Source: Actinomycetota bacterium
GTDB lineage: Bacteria; Actinomycetota; CADDZG01; WHSQ01
DNA length: 7,802 nucleotides
Reading direction: 5' to 3'
NCBI GenBank assembly: GCA_013695055.1
Contig: JACDBF010000220.1
Span: 1-7,802 of the forward strand
This document shows, piece by piece, positions 1 through 6,058 of the stretch. A program made the position numbers and the translations under genes. Within the stretch, counting starts at the first letter, position 1, and the number at the start of each line of letters is the position of its first letter. The notes below the pieces were generated by a model. It did not search any database, was not told where the DNA came from, and worked only from the letters and a program-made list of their open reading frames with translations.

Positions 1-233
1 GTTCCGAAATCGGAGACATCGTCGTGGATCTCCATGCTTCCGAACGTTTCCTCAAGCATCTGGGCGGCGCGCGCGAAACGCCTTGGTCCCGAGCCCGGAT
101 CGAGGCGCACCGCTTCGCCCCATCCCACGATCCCGTCTCCGGCGCGCATCCAGACGAAACCGTTCTCTGTGGCGAGCGAGGCTACGAGGCCAAACGGCTC
201 ATCGACGGCGACCGTCCGCACCGTGACCGTCAT
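1..233 (-). CDS. menF: Isochorismate synthase (MenF/EntC family), N-terminal part only
   Basis: This is the first 77 codons of a gene that runs off the left edge. The family converts chorismate to isochorismate in the cytosol, the first committed step of menaquinone synthesis. Visible in the translation are a start MTVTVRTVAV, then GFVWMRAGDG and GIVGWGEA at residues 25-41, followed by an RLDPGSGP stretch and an alpha-helical FARAAQMLEE segment. This Gly-Trp-Gly-Glu layout is typical of the N-terminus of actinobacterial isochorismate synthases. The chorismate-binding catalytic domain lies outside the window, so the activity cannot be checked here. The ATG (233-231) overlaps the menG TGA (232-230) as ATGA, and no Shine-Dalgarno sequence precedes it, which suggests translational coupling to menG. 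The menG neighbour strongly favours menaquinone over siderophore (EntC) use. Anthranilate synthase component I is a less likely alternative. Confidence 0.8.
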   Translation of the reverse strand, partial: MTVTVRTVAVDEPFGLVASLATENGFVWMRAGDGIVGWGEAVRLDPGSGPRRFARAAQMLEETFGSMEIHDDVSDFG

Positions 234-937
234 CGTGGAGGCGGATGGCGGCGCGTGGCGGTGATCAGCTGCGCGGCACCGAGCCCGAGCGGCGTGCGTT
301 CGACGCAATCGAAACCCGCCCGGCCGATCAACTGCAGCAGGTCGGCAGTCGCGGGCAAGTAGGCGGTCGACTCGGGCAAGTAGCGATACGCGCGCCGGTC
401 CGAAAGCAATCCGCCGATGAGTGGAACGACCTTTCGGAAGTAGATGCTGTGGCCGGCTCTCAGAACAGGCGACTCCGGCTCTGAAACCTCCAGCACCGCC
501 ACTCTGCCCCCCGGCAGGAGCACGCGGGCGAACTCTGCGAACAGCTCTTCGATATCGGTGACGTTGCGCAAGGCGAAGCCGCAGGTGACTCCCAGAGCGC
601 CGCCGTCTCTTACGGGCAGGCGAAGGCCGTCGGCCTGAATCAACGGCGCGCGCGTGCGGGCCGCTCGCAACATGCCCCAGGAGACGTCCAGGCCCACGGC
701 CGTAAGCTGCCGGGATTCGAGCTCGCGGCAAAAGTCGCCGGTCCCGCAGGCGATATCCAACACAACCGACCCGGCCGCAACCTCCAATGCATCTACGGCT
801 TTGCGGCGCCAGCCTATGTCCATACCCAGCGTCAGCAGGCGGTTCATGAAGTCGTAGCGCGGCGCTATGGAATCGAACATCGACCTGACCGCGCGCGCCT
901 TGTCCGCGCGCGCGGGAAGACCTCTCGGCTCACCCAA
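230..937 (-). CDS. menG: Demethylmenaquinone methyltransferase (UbiE/MenG family)
   Basis: This 235-residue class I SAM-dependent methyltransferase is full length for the family. It methylates the naphthoquinone ring of demethylmenaquinone, the last step of menaquinone synthesis. An N-terminal FDSIAPRYDFMN segment (21-32) leads into the UbiE signature ending GWRRKAV (42-48). SAM motif I is VLDIACGTGDF (59-69), with Cys where many homologues have Thr or Ala. FALRNV (121-126) and RVLLPGGRVAVLEVSEP (138-154) match the second UbiE signature, and LSDRRAYRYLPES (178-190) is also typical. The residue that is His in E. coli UbiE is Asp here (GMDIGW), as I recall for mycobacterial MenG. The start is TTG, directly after the TAG of the upstream MerR gene; the next in-frame ATG is residue 20, right before the conserved FDSIAPRYD, so TTG is preferred. 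Menaquinone is favoured over ubiquinone because of the adjacent isochorismate synthase. Confidence 0.92.
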   Translation of the reverse strand: MGEPRGLPARADKARAVRSMFDSIAPRYDFMNRLLTLGMDIGWRRKAVDALEVAAGSVVLDIACGTGDFCRELESRQLTAVGLDVSWGMLRAARTRAPLIQADGLRLPVRDGGALGVTCGFALRNVTDIEELFAEFARVLLPGGRVAVLEVSEPESPVLRAGHSIYFRKVVPLIGGLLSDRRAYRYLPESTAYLPATADLLQLIGRAGFDCVERTPLGLGAAQLITATRRHPPPR

Positions 938-1690
938 CTAGAGATCCGGCCCGGCCGGTGGACTAACCGGCAAGAGATCCTCGTCTATGCCTTCGCGCTC
1001 GATGCGGGCCTGCGCGACGTTCAGCAGCTGGCGCCGGAAGTGTTGCGCGACCAGCGTGGTCGTCGCCGGCAGCATCTTGCGAAACGCCTCCACGAGGCGC
1101 TCGGCGGCCTCGTCTTGCGTGGCGCCCGACGCCCGGATCGGATCCCTGACGAAACGGACGAACATGTCAACGGCCTGCTCGGCGATGGCCTGCATCGCCT
1201 CGTCGTGACGACGGGCCAGGCCGAGCAGCTCGCTGAGAGGCAAGCCCGTCTCGAGCAATGCCAGTCCCGCCTCGACGGCTTGGGCGTCCTGCATGCTGTA
1301 AGCGCCGTCAGACGCGCTGGGAAGAAGCCCCTCACGCTCGATGGCTTGCAGCAGAGCGGGAGATACACCCGTGCGCTCCGCCAACTGCTCGAGCGTCAGC
1401 CCGCCGTCGTCGCGCGAGCTCTTGCCGGGCACCTCCCCCGCTACCGCCGCGACCAGGGCTTCGTCGACGGGATCCAGTCCTCCCCACAAGAGACGTTTGA
1501 TGAAGTCGAGAGTGAAACCTTTGGATTTGAGATCCCGAATACGCTCGATCTGAGCGAGATGCGCCTCCGAGTACCACGCCACCCGGCCTTCGCGTTCGGG
1601 CTGCGCGAGCAGACCGCGCGTTTGATAGAAACGCACGGTATCCACGCTCAGCCCGCTGCGCGCGGCCAGCTCGTCCACTCGGTATCTCAT
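938..1690 (-). CDS. MerR-family transcriptional regulator with two tandem MerR-like domains
   Basis: This 250-residue DNA-binding regulator is much longer than a minimal MerR. Residues 3-68 form a classic MerR head: VDELAARSGLSVDTVRFYQTRGLL (helix-turn-helix, with RFY), then the wing and the KGFTLDFIKRLL helix. Residues 98-161 repeat the same plan: LTLEQLAERTGVSPALLQ, REGLL, AYSMQDAQAVE, then TGLPLSELLGLARR. The second copy lacks the RFY residues and probably has a shortened wing. Residues 162-236 are predicted helical, possibly for dimerisation or ligand binding. No cysteine is present, so thiol-based metal or redox sensing as in MerR or SoxR is unlikely; the effector is unknown. It is the first gene of the men operon and ends in TAG immediately before the menG TTG. 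The ATG at 1690 lies 8 nt from a TAGAGT -10 candidate embedded in a palindrome, so autoregulation is likely (inference). Confidence 0.88.
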   Translation of the reverse strand: MRYRVDELAARSGLSVDTVRFYQTRGLLAQPEREGRVAWYSEAHLAQIERIRDLKSKGFTLDFIKRLLWGGLDPVDEALVAAVAGEVPGKSSRDDGGLTLEQLAERTGVSPALLQAIEREGLLPSASDGAYSMQDAQAVEAGLALLETGLPLSELLGLARRHDEAMQAIAEQAVDMFVRFVRDPIRASGATQDEAAERLVEAFRKMLPATTTLVAQHFRRQLLNVAQARIEREGIDEDLLPVSPPAGPDL

Positions 1691-1712
1691 GAGTGATCAC
1701 TCTACGAGTGAT
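1691..1712. promoter_or_regulatory. Overlapping palindromes, candidate operator of the MerR-type regulator
   Basis: Three copies of a 7-bp element are packed into 22 bp: GAGTGAT at 1691-1697, its complement ATCACTC at 1696-1702, and GAGTGAT again at 1706-1712. They form a perfect 12-bp palindrome (1691-1702) and a perfect 7-3-7 inverted repeat (1696-1712). The element lies between the divergent MerR and esterase genes, ends directly at the MerR ATG and covers its -10 candidate. A dimeric regulator bound here would be expected to block MerR-men transcription and might also affect the esterase. Binding by this particular MerR protein is inference. Confidence 0.6.
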
Positions 1713-1727
1713 TGGTAGAAACGTCGA
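1699..1727 (-). promoter_or_regulatory. Candidate promoter of the MerR-menG-menF operon (leaderless)
   Basis: On the minus strand, TCGACG (1727-1722, 4 of 6 against TTGACA) is followed after exactly 17 nt by TAGAGT (1704-1699, TANNNT form). Only 8 nt separate the -10 hexamer from the MerR ATG, which puts the transcription start at or next to the A of the start codon. No Shine-Dalgarno sequence is visible. The -10 sits inside the palindrome at 1696-1712. Confidence 0.5.
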
Positions 1728-1754
1728 CGCGCGGAGGCTTCCGATCGATGCCGG

Positions 1755-1760
1755 TAGGTT
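1755..1760 (+). promoter_or_regulatory. Candidate -10 element of the esterase gene
   Basis: TAGGTT fits TANNNT and ends 6 nt before the GTG start at 1767, consistent with a leaderless transcript. No good -35 hexamer is visible 16-18 nt upstream. The overlapping GGTAGG (1753-1758) could instead act as a weak ribosome-binding site, so the assignment is ambiguous. Confidence 0.35.
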
Positions 1761-1766
1761 GCGACC

Positions 1767-2705
1767 GTGACTTTGCACCCGCAGGCCCAAAAGGTCCTCG
1801 ACATCATGGAAGCCCACGGCGCTCATTCGTGGAGGACGATGTCGCCCTCCGAAGCACGCCGCGCCTATACCTCTTCTCCCGACCTGGCGGGCGAGCGCGA
1901 GGCCGTCGCCCGCGTCACGGACCGGATGATTCCGGGCCCCGGCGGAGAGCTGGCCGTGCGAATCTACCGGCCCGAAGCCGCCGGCGCCCTTCCGGCCCTC
2001 GTCTACTTTCACGGCGGAGGATGGGTGCTGGGAAGCATCGACGCGGTGGATGCCCCTCTTCGAGCGGTCTGCAATCGCGCGGCCTGCGTCGTCATGTCGG
2101 TGGCTTACAGGCTTGCCCCGGAAGACCCCTTCCCCGCGGCAGCCGACGACGCCCTCCACGCGACCGTTTGGCTTGCCGCGAACGCTGCGGAGCTGGGCGT
2201 GGACCCGGCCCGTATCGCGGTGGGCGGGGACAGCGCCGGAGGCAACCTCGCGGCCGTCGCGTGCCTCATGGCGCGCGCCGGGGGCGGGCCCCCGATCGCC
2301 GGCGAGGTGCTCATCTATCCCGTGACGGACTGCGACTTCGAGACGCGCTCCTACCGCGAGCACGCCGCCGGCTACCTGCTCACGAAAGACTCCATGGAGT
2401 GGTTTTGGGAGAGCTATGCCCCAAGCGAAGACCGGCGGCTCGACCCTCTGGCTTCGCCTCTGCGAGCTCGCGATCTCTCGAATCTTCCTCCCGCGCTCAT
2501 CGTGACGGCGGAGCACGACCCCTTGCGCGACGAGGGTGAGGCCTATGGGGAACGGCTCAAGGCGGCCGGAGTGGCCACCGAGGTGCGCTGCTATTCGGGC
2601 ATGCTGCACGGCTTCTGGCGAACTTCTGCGATCGTGGATGAAGCTGCAAGGGTTGTCGACGATATCGGCGCGTGGCTGGCGGGCACGTTCTCGTCCGAGG
2701 TCTAG
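1767..2705 (+). CDS. Alpha/beta hydrolase, HSL-family esterase/lipase (Abhydrolase_3)
   Basis: This 312-residue hydrolase matches the hormone-sensitive-lipase (family IV) esterases, which hydrolyse short- to medium-chain carboxylic esters in the cytosol. All the key parts are present: the oxyanion-hole HGGGW at residues 82-86, the nucleophile in GDSAGG with Ser156, the acid Asp251 in AEHDPLRDEG, and His281 in MLHGFW. No signal peptide is seen. The GTG start gives the N-terminus MTLHPQAQKVLDIM, which fits the LHPQ-type opening common in this family; the next ATG (residue 14) would cut it. It is transcribed divergently from the MerR-men operon across a 76-bp gap, so the palindromes there may affect it. 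Its TAG overlaps the stop codon of the convergent aldo/keto reductase. The natural substrate cannot be told from sequence. Confidence 0.93.
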   Translation: MTLHPQAQKVLDIMEAHGAHSWRTMSPSEARRAYTSSPDLAGEREAVARVTDRMIPGPGGELAVRIYRPEAAGALPALVYFHGGGWVLGSIDAVDAPLRAVCNRAACVVMSVAYRLAPEDPFPAAADDALHATVWLAANAAELGVDPARIAVGGDSAGGNLAAVACLMARAGGGPPIAGEVLIYPVTDCDFETRSYREHAAGYLLTKDSMEWFWESYAPSEDRRLDPLASPLRARDLSNLPPALIVTAEHDPLRDEGEAYGERLKAAGVATEVRCYSGMLHGFWRTSAIVDEAARVVDDIGAWLAGTFSSEV

Positions 2706-3678
2706 CCGGCCGCCGTCTCCCTTATGGCCTCTTCGATCTCGGTCCTGTCGCCGTCGCTCAGCTCGACCTCCGAAGCGGGCAGCCACCCGTTCACCTGATC
2801 GGGCCGGCGCGCGCCCACGATCGCCGCGCTCACGCCGGGCACGGCCAGCGTCCACGCCACGGCGAGGGCGGGCAACTCGATCCCGAGCCGCTCCGCCACC
2901 GGACGAAGGCGTTCGACGAGAGCCAGGTTCCTAGAGAGTTGGCGCTCCTGGAAGGCATCGTCTTTCTTGCGCCAGTCGTCATCGTCGAGCCCATCGACGC
3001 GCTCCTGGTCGAACTTGCCGGTGAGCAGGCCAGAAGCCATCGGTGAGTAAGCGATTACGCCGGTCCCATGCTCCTTGCACCACGGGATGACATCGTCGCG
3101 CGCCGATCGATTGAGCATGCTGAGTGGAGGTTGAAGCGAATCCACATGCCTTATGGATTCGCAACGCTCGAGCAGCGAGACGTCGAAGTTGGAGACGCCG
3201 CCCCAGCGAACCTTGCCGTCGTCAATCAGCTCGGCCATGGCTCCCCACGAATCCTCAACCCGGGTGCCGGTCGACTCGTCGGGCCAGTGGAACTGAAAGA
3301 GATCGATGCGCTCGATGCCCAGGCGTTTGAGACTCTGCTCACATTCGAAGCGAATCGACTCCGGACGAAGATCGTTGTCGACTTCTTTGCCGCCCGAGTC
3401 GTGAAAGTTGAGACCGCACTTGGTGAAGATGTAGACGTCGTTGCCGGGATCATGAGACTCGATGGCCCGGGCGACTACCTCCTCAGAATGTCCGAGGCCG
3501 TAAACGGCCGCTGTGTCTATCCAGTTGACGCCCTCGTCGATCGAGTGGCTAATGCCGCCACCGATTCGTCGTCGTCGACGCTGCCCCACCCGAACTGCCA
3601 GGAACCGCCGATGGCCCACGCTCCAAAGCCCACGGCGGTGATCTCGGGGCCGTCGCGACCCAGCTTTCTCATCCTCAT
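2702..3678 (-). CDS. Aldo/keto reductase, reading frame interrupted by an apparent 1-nt deletion
   Basis: This is an NADPH-type aldo/keto reductase (TIM barrel) of about 325 residues once the frame is repaired. From ATG 3678 the first 42 codons give MRMRKLGRDG, VGFGAWAIGG and GWGSVDDDESVAA, a normal N-terminus. That frame then stops at TAG 3519-3517. The continuation, ISHSIDEGVNWIDTAAVYG to the TAG at 2704-2702, is one frame away, and one extra base near 3553-3558 joins them cleanly. The joined protein has the catalytic tetrad Asp55, Tyr60, Lys87 (FTKCG) and His131 (FQFHW). An uninterrupted ORF opening at GTG 3619 has a spurious arginine-rich N-terminus and lacks the first beta strands. AGGAGG lies 10 nt before ATG 3678. 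ATG 3687, which overlaps the kinase TGA as ATGA, is an alternative start but sits only 1 nt from that AGGAGG. It could be a sequencing indel, a recent pseudogene or, less likely, a -1 frameshift. The substrate is unknown. Confidence 0.85.
3553..3558 (-). other. Frameshift site in the aldo/keto reductase gene
   Basis: On the minus strand the two frames meet around GTGGCGGCATTAGCC. One added base after GGCGGC, or re-reading one base (a -1 shift), yields the family-typical VAAISHS. No canonical X-XXY-YYZ slippery heptamer is present. A GAC triplet run lies about 12 nt upstream (3567-3575). Confidence 0.8.
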
Positions 3679-3683
3679 GAGCT

Positions 3684-5195
3684 TCATCCCTCCTCTAGGC
3701 GAGAGAGCGTCTCGAAGTGCCCTTCGAGCGCCCCGTACAGATCTTGAAAGAGCTCGAAGAGCGAATCGTAGGTTGCCGACTCGTGTGGGTCGGGATCGTA
3801 ACGCGCGACCTCTCCCACCATGTCCTCGGAGCGCTCGAGCGAGTCAATCTGCCCGACCGCCTTCATGCCTAAGATCGCCGCGCCCAGCGCCGTCCCTTCG
3901 ACGTTGGCGGCCACCACTACCGGCCTCCGGAAGGCATCGGCCATCATCTGGCTCCACACCTCCGACGACGCGAAACCACCGGTGGCGCGGATCTCCGAGA
4001 AGTCGCCTCCGATCTCCTCGACGGCAGTCGCAACGCTTCGAAGCTGCATCACGATTCCCTCGAGCGCGGCCCGCGCGACGTGAGGATTTCCGTGCCGGGT
4101 CGTTAGGCCGATGAACGCGGCGCGTGCCTGAGGATTCCAATGGGGAGCGCGTTCGCCCATTAGATACGGGAGGAACACCAAGCCGCTCGAGCCGGGGGGA
4201 GCGGAACCCGCGGCTTGCTCGAAGGCCTCGTGCACATCACTGCCGTCATCTTTCAGTCCGCTCAACATGCCGTCGAGCAACCAGCTCAAGACGACGCCTC
4301 CGTTGCTCGTGGGGCCCCCAACGACCCAGCGATCCTCGTCAAGCGCGTAACAGAACGTCCTCCCCCGTGGGTCGGTCCTGATTTCGGGCACCGTGGCGCG
4401 AACCGCGCCGCTCGTGCCGACCGAGCAAACACCCGTGCCGGAACCGGTCACGCCCACGCCCAAGTTGGCGAGCACTCCATCGGTGGCTCCCACGACGACG
4501 GGCGTCCCGGCAGGAATCTCGAGGTCCGACGACGGCGCCTCGATCACGTGCGTGGTCCCCACCACCGGCGCAAGCTTCTCGGGCGCCAGCCCGATGAGAT
4601 CGAGCAGCCCGTGGTCCCACGCGCCCTTTCGGATGTTGTAGAGCCCGGTAGTCGACGCGGTCGACGCATCCGTCAGCCAATGGTCGAACAAACGCAAGAA
4701 CAGATACTCCTTCAAGGACAACCAACGCGTCGCCTCCGCAAGCGTGCGCGAGTCGTTCTCCTTGAACCACAAGAGCTTTGCGAGCGGAGACATGGGGTGA
4801 ATAGGCACTCCGGTTCGCGCGTAGATATCGTGCGCGTCGTCGCGCCGCCTGAGGCTCTCCGATTGGCGGAGCGCGCGCACGTCGGCCCACGTAATGAGGC
4901 TGGTGAGCGGCCGTCCGTGCATGTCCACGGCCATGAGACTGTGCATCAGCGCACTGAAGGAAACGGCTCCGATCTCGCCGCCCGCGTGTATCACCTCAGC
5001 GCAGACAGACGCGATGCACGCCGAGGTGGCCCCCAAGACCTCGTCGGGATCGAGCTCCGCACGCCCGGGGGCCGGACGGTTGAGCTCGTAGGACTTGGAC
5101 GCCGAGAAAACGACCGCACCCACATCATCGAAGGCGATAGCGCGCGCGCTGGAGGTTCCCACATCGACGCCGACGAACAGAGGCGAGGAGCTCAC
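3684..5195 (-). CDS. gntK: Gluconokinase, FGGY carbohydrate kinase family
   Basis: This kinase of about 503 residues is full length for FGGY kinases and would phosphorylate gluconate to 6-phosphogluconate with ATP, feeding the pentose-phosphate or Entner-Doudoroff routes. With the GTG start at 5195, the phosphate-binding FVGVDVGTSSAR is at residues 7-18 and the catalytic Asp of GATDG is Asp239. GTSGAVR (260-266), MGERAPHW (346-353) and GGFASSEVWSQMMADAF (406-422) are ATP-site and FGGY segments. MHSLMAVD (84-91), TWADVRA and PIHPMSPLAKLLW point to gluconokinase rather than xylulokinase, which is the main alternative. An upstream ATG at 5234 would add 13 poorly conserved residues; GTG 5195 is preferred because TAGGCT lies 7 nt before it and because it leaves 76 bp for the divergent promoters. 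The downstream reductase starts at the stop codon, so the two form an operon. Confidence 0.88.
   Translation of the reverse strand: MSSSPLFVGVDVGTSSARAIAFDDVGAVVFSASKSYELNRPAPGRAELDPDEVLGATSACIASVCAEVIHAGGEIGAVSFSALMHSLMAVDMHGRPLTSLITWADVRALRQSESLRRRDDAHDIYARTGVPIHPMSPLAKLLWFKENDSRTLAEATRWLSLKEYLFLRLFDHWLTDASTASTTGLYNIRKGAWDHGLLDLIGLAPEKLAPVVGTTHVIEAPSSDLEIPAGTPVVVGATDGVLANLGVGVTGSGTGVCSVGTSGAVRATVPEIRTDPRGRTFCYALDEDRWVVGGPTSNGGVVLSWLLDGMLSGLKDDGSDVHEAFEQAAGSAPPGSSGLVFLPYLMGERAPHWNPQARAAFIGLTTRHGNPHVARAALEGIVMQLRSVATAVEEIGGDFSEIRATGGFASSEVWSQMMADAFRRPVVVAANVEGTALGAAILGMKAVGQIDSLERSEDMVGEVARYDPDPHESATYDSLFELFQDLYGALEGHFETLSRLEEG
3689..3694 (-). promoter_or_regulatory. Ribosome-binding site of the aldo/keto reductase
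   Basis: A full AGGAGG lies inside the last codons of the gluconokinase gene. It is 10 nt from ATG 3678 but only 1 nt from ATG 3687, so it favours the downstream start even though ATG 3687 forms a tidy ATGA overlap with the kinase stop codon. Confidence 0.65.
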
Positions 5196-5202
5196 CTTCG
5201 GC

Positions 5203-5208
5203 AGCCTA
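5203..5208 (-). promoter_or_regulatory. Candidate -10 element of the gluconokinase operon
   Basis: On the minus strand TAGGCT (TANNNT form) ends 7 nt before the GTG at 5195, the spacing expected for a leaderless transcript. No recognisable -35 is seen 17-18 nt upstream. It supports the shorter kinase start. Confidence 0.4.
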
Positions 5209-5259
5209 TCGACCACGCGTGCGCGCAGGTGCATCGAAAGCTGCCGGTATCGCCGCGCT

Positions 5260-5265
5260 TATCGT
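5260..5265 (+). promoter_or_regulatory. Candidate -10 element of the permease gene
   Basis: TATCGT (TANNNT form) ends 6 nt before the permease ATG at 5272 and no Shine-Dalgarno sequence is present, again fitting a leaderless transcript. A -35 at normal spacing is not evident. Confidence 0.4.
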
Positions 5266-5271
5266 CTGGCG

Positions 5272-6003
5272 ATGACGGGCGCCTTGAGCTGGGAGCAAGT
5301 CCTCATCGCGGTTGCCGCCGCGGTGGTGGCCGCCGCGATCCAGGGCTCGATCGGCTTCGGCTTTTCTCTCGTGGTGGTGCCCACGCTCACCTTGATCGAA
5401 CCGCGCTTGCTCCCCGCCGCGATCCTGCTCGTGGCTCTGCCCATGACCATCTTTCTCACTTATCGCGAGCGTCACGCGGTGGACCTGCGAGGACTCGCGC
5501 TCACGTCTGCCGGGAGGATCTTCGGGACCGGCGCCGGGCTGTGGCTCCTCACGATCGTCCCCGATGACGATCTCGCGGTTCTCATGGGCTCAATCATCCT
5601 CGTCGCAGTGGTCGTAAGCGCGTTTGCACCCGATTTCGAGAGCCGCTCAGGAGCGCATCTGTCCGCGGGCGTCGCCTCTGGCGTTATGGGCACGGCCGCG
5701 GCCCTCGGCGGGCCGCCACTCGCGCTCGCTTATCAGAGCAGGCCCGGCCCGGTGCTGAGGGCCACGCTGTCGGCCTCCTTCGTCATCGGAGCGCTGATGT
5801 CCTTAACCGGCCTCCTCATAGTCGGGCGGATCGACGGGTCGCATGCACGTCTCGCCGTGGAGCTGTTGCCCGGCGTCGCCCTCGGCCTGTGGCTCAGCAA
5901 AAGGACCATCCATTTGCTCGATAGGCGATGGCTTCGCCCCGCCATCCTGATTTTTGCCGGCGCCGCCGGAATCGTGACGGTCGTGACCGGGATCTCTGCA
6001 TGA
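5272..6003 (+). CDS. TauE/SafE (TSUP) family inner-membrane permease
   Basis: This 243-residue integral membrane protein has about eight hydrophobic segments, near residues 9-31, 47-64, 78-95, 101-119, 130-150, 168-185, 192-208 and 221-240. The family is built from two homologous halves. QGSIGFGFSLVVVP (24-37) marks the first, and the LGGPPLALAY segment followed by GPVLRATLSASFVIGA (145-174) marks the second; both are typical of TauE/SafE (formerly DUF81). Members export or import small anions such as sulfite, sulfoacetate and other organic acids; the substrate here is unknown. The reading frame stays open upstream to 5095, but that part is the antisense of the gluconokinase gene and is hydrophilic, so ATG 5272, just before the first membrane segment, is the real start. 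It is divergent from gluconokinase; a shared role in organic-acid use is possible but unproven. Confidence 0.88.
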   Translation: MTGALSWEQVLIAVAAAVVAAAIQGSIGFGFSLVVVPTLTLIEPRLLPAAILLVALPMTIFLTYRERHAVDLRGLALTSAGRIFGTGAGLWLLTIVPDDDLAVLMGSIILVAVVVSAFAPDFESRSGAHLSAGVASGVMGTAAALGGPPLALAYQSRPGPVLRATLSASFVIGALMSLTGLLIVGRIDGSHARLAVELLPGVALGLWLSKRTIHLLDRRWLRPAILIFAGAAGIVTVVTGISA

Positions 6004-6058
6004 GAGCGCTATCGGGCAAGTGCGTGTGCCGGCCGACTTTTCGGGTACCACTGCCACG

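Noticed and set aside
24..362. Plus-strand open frame at the left edge
   Set aside because: The opposite strand encodes a recognisable isochorismate synthase N-terminus and the end of menG; this frame has no family features.
1040..1696. Plus-strand open frame (218 codons) opposite the MerR gene
   Set aside because: It reads as the antisense of a clear MerR protein and has no recognisable motif.
1332..2855. Long minus-strand open frame (507 codons) across the esterase and regulator genes
   Set aside because: It is Arg/Gly/Ala-rich with no recognisable domain and lies antisense to a well-supported esterase; long open antisense frames are expected from the GC-rich third codon positions here.
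3551..3575. Programmed -1 ribosomal frameshift in the reductase
   Set aside because: The -1 product would be correct, but there is no slippery heptamer and no evident downstream stem-loop or stimulatory element, and bacterial reductases are not known to use recoding; an indel is simpler.
3068..4114. Plus-strand open frame (348 codons) over the reductase/kinase junction
   Set aside because: Antisense to two recognised genes, with a proline/arginine-rich C-terminal half and no domain or ribosome-binding site.
5095..5271. Upstream in-frame extension of the permease (59 codons)
   Set aside because: The extension is hydrophilic, antisense to the kinase N-terminus, and would precede the first membrane segment without purpose; ATG 5272 is the natural start.
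4215..5567. Long plus-strand open frame (450 codons) antisense to gluconokinase and running into the permease region
   Set aside because: The composition is low-complexity Arg/His/Gly-rich, with no family match, opposite a complete FGGY kinase; a GC-driven shadow.
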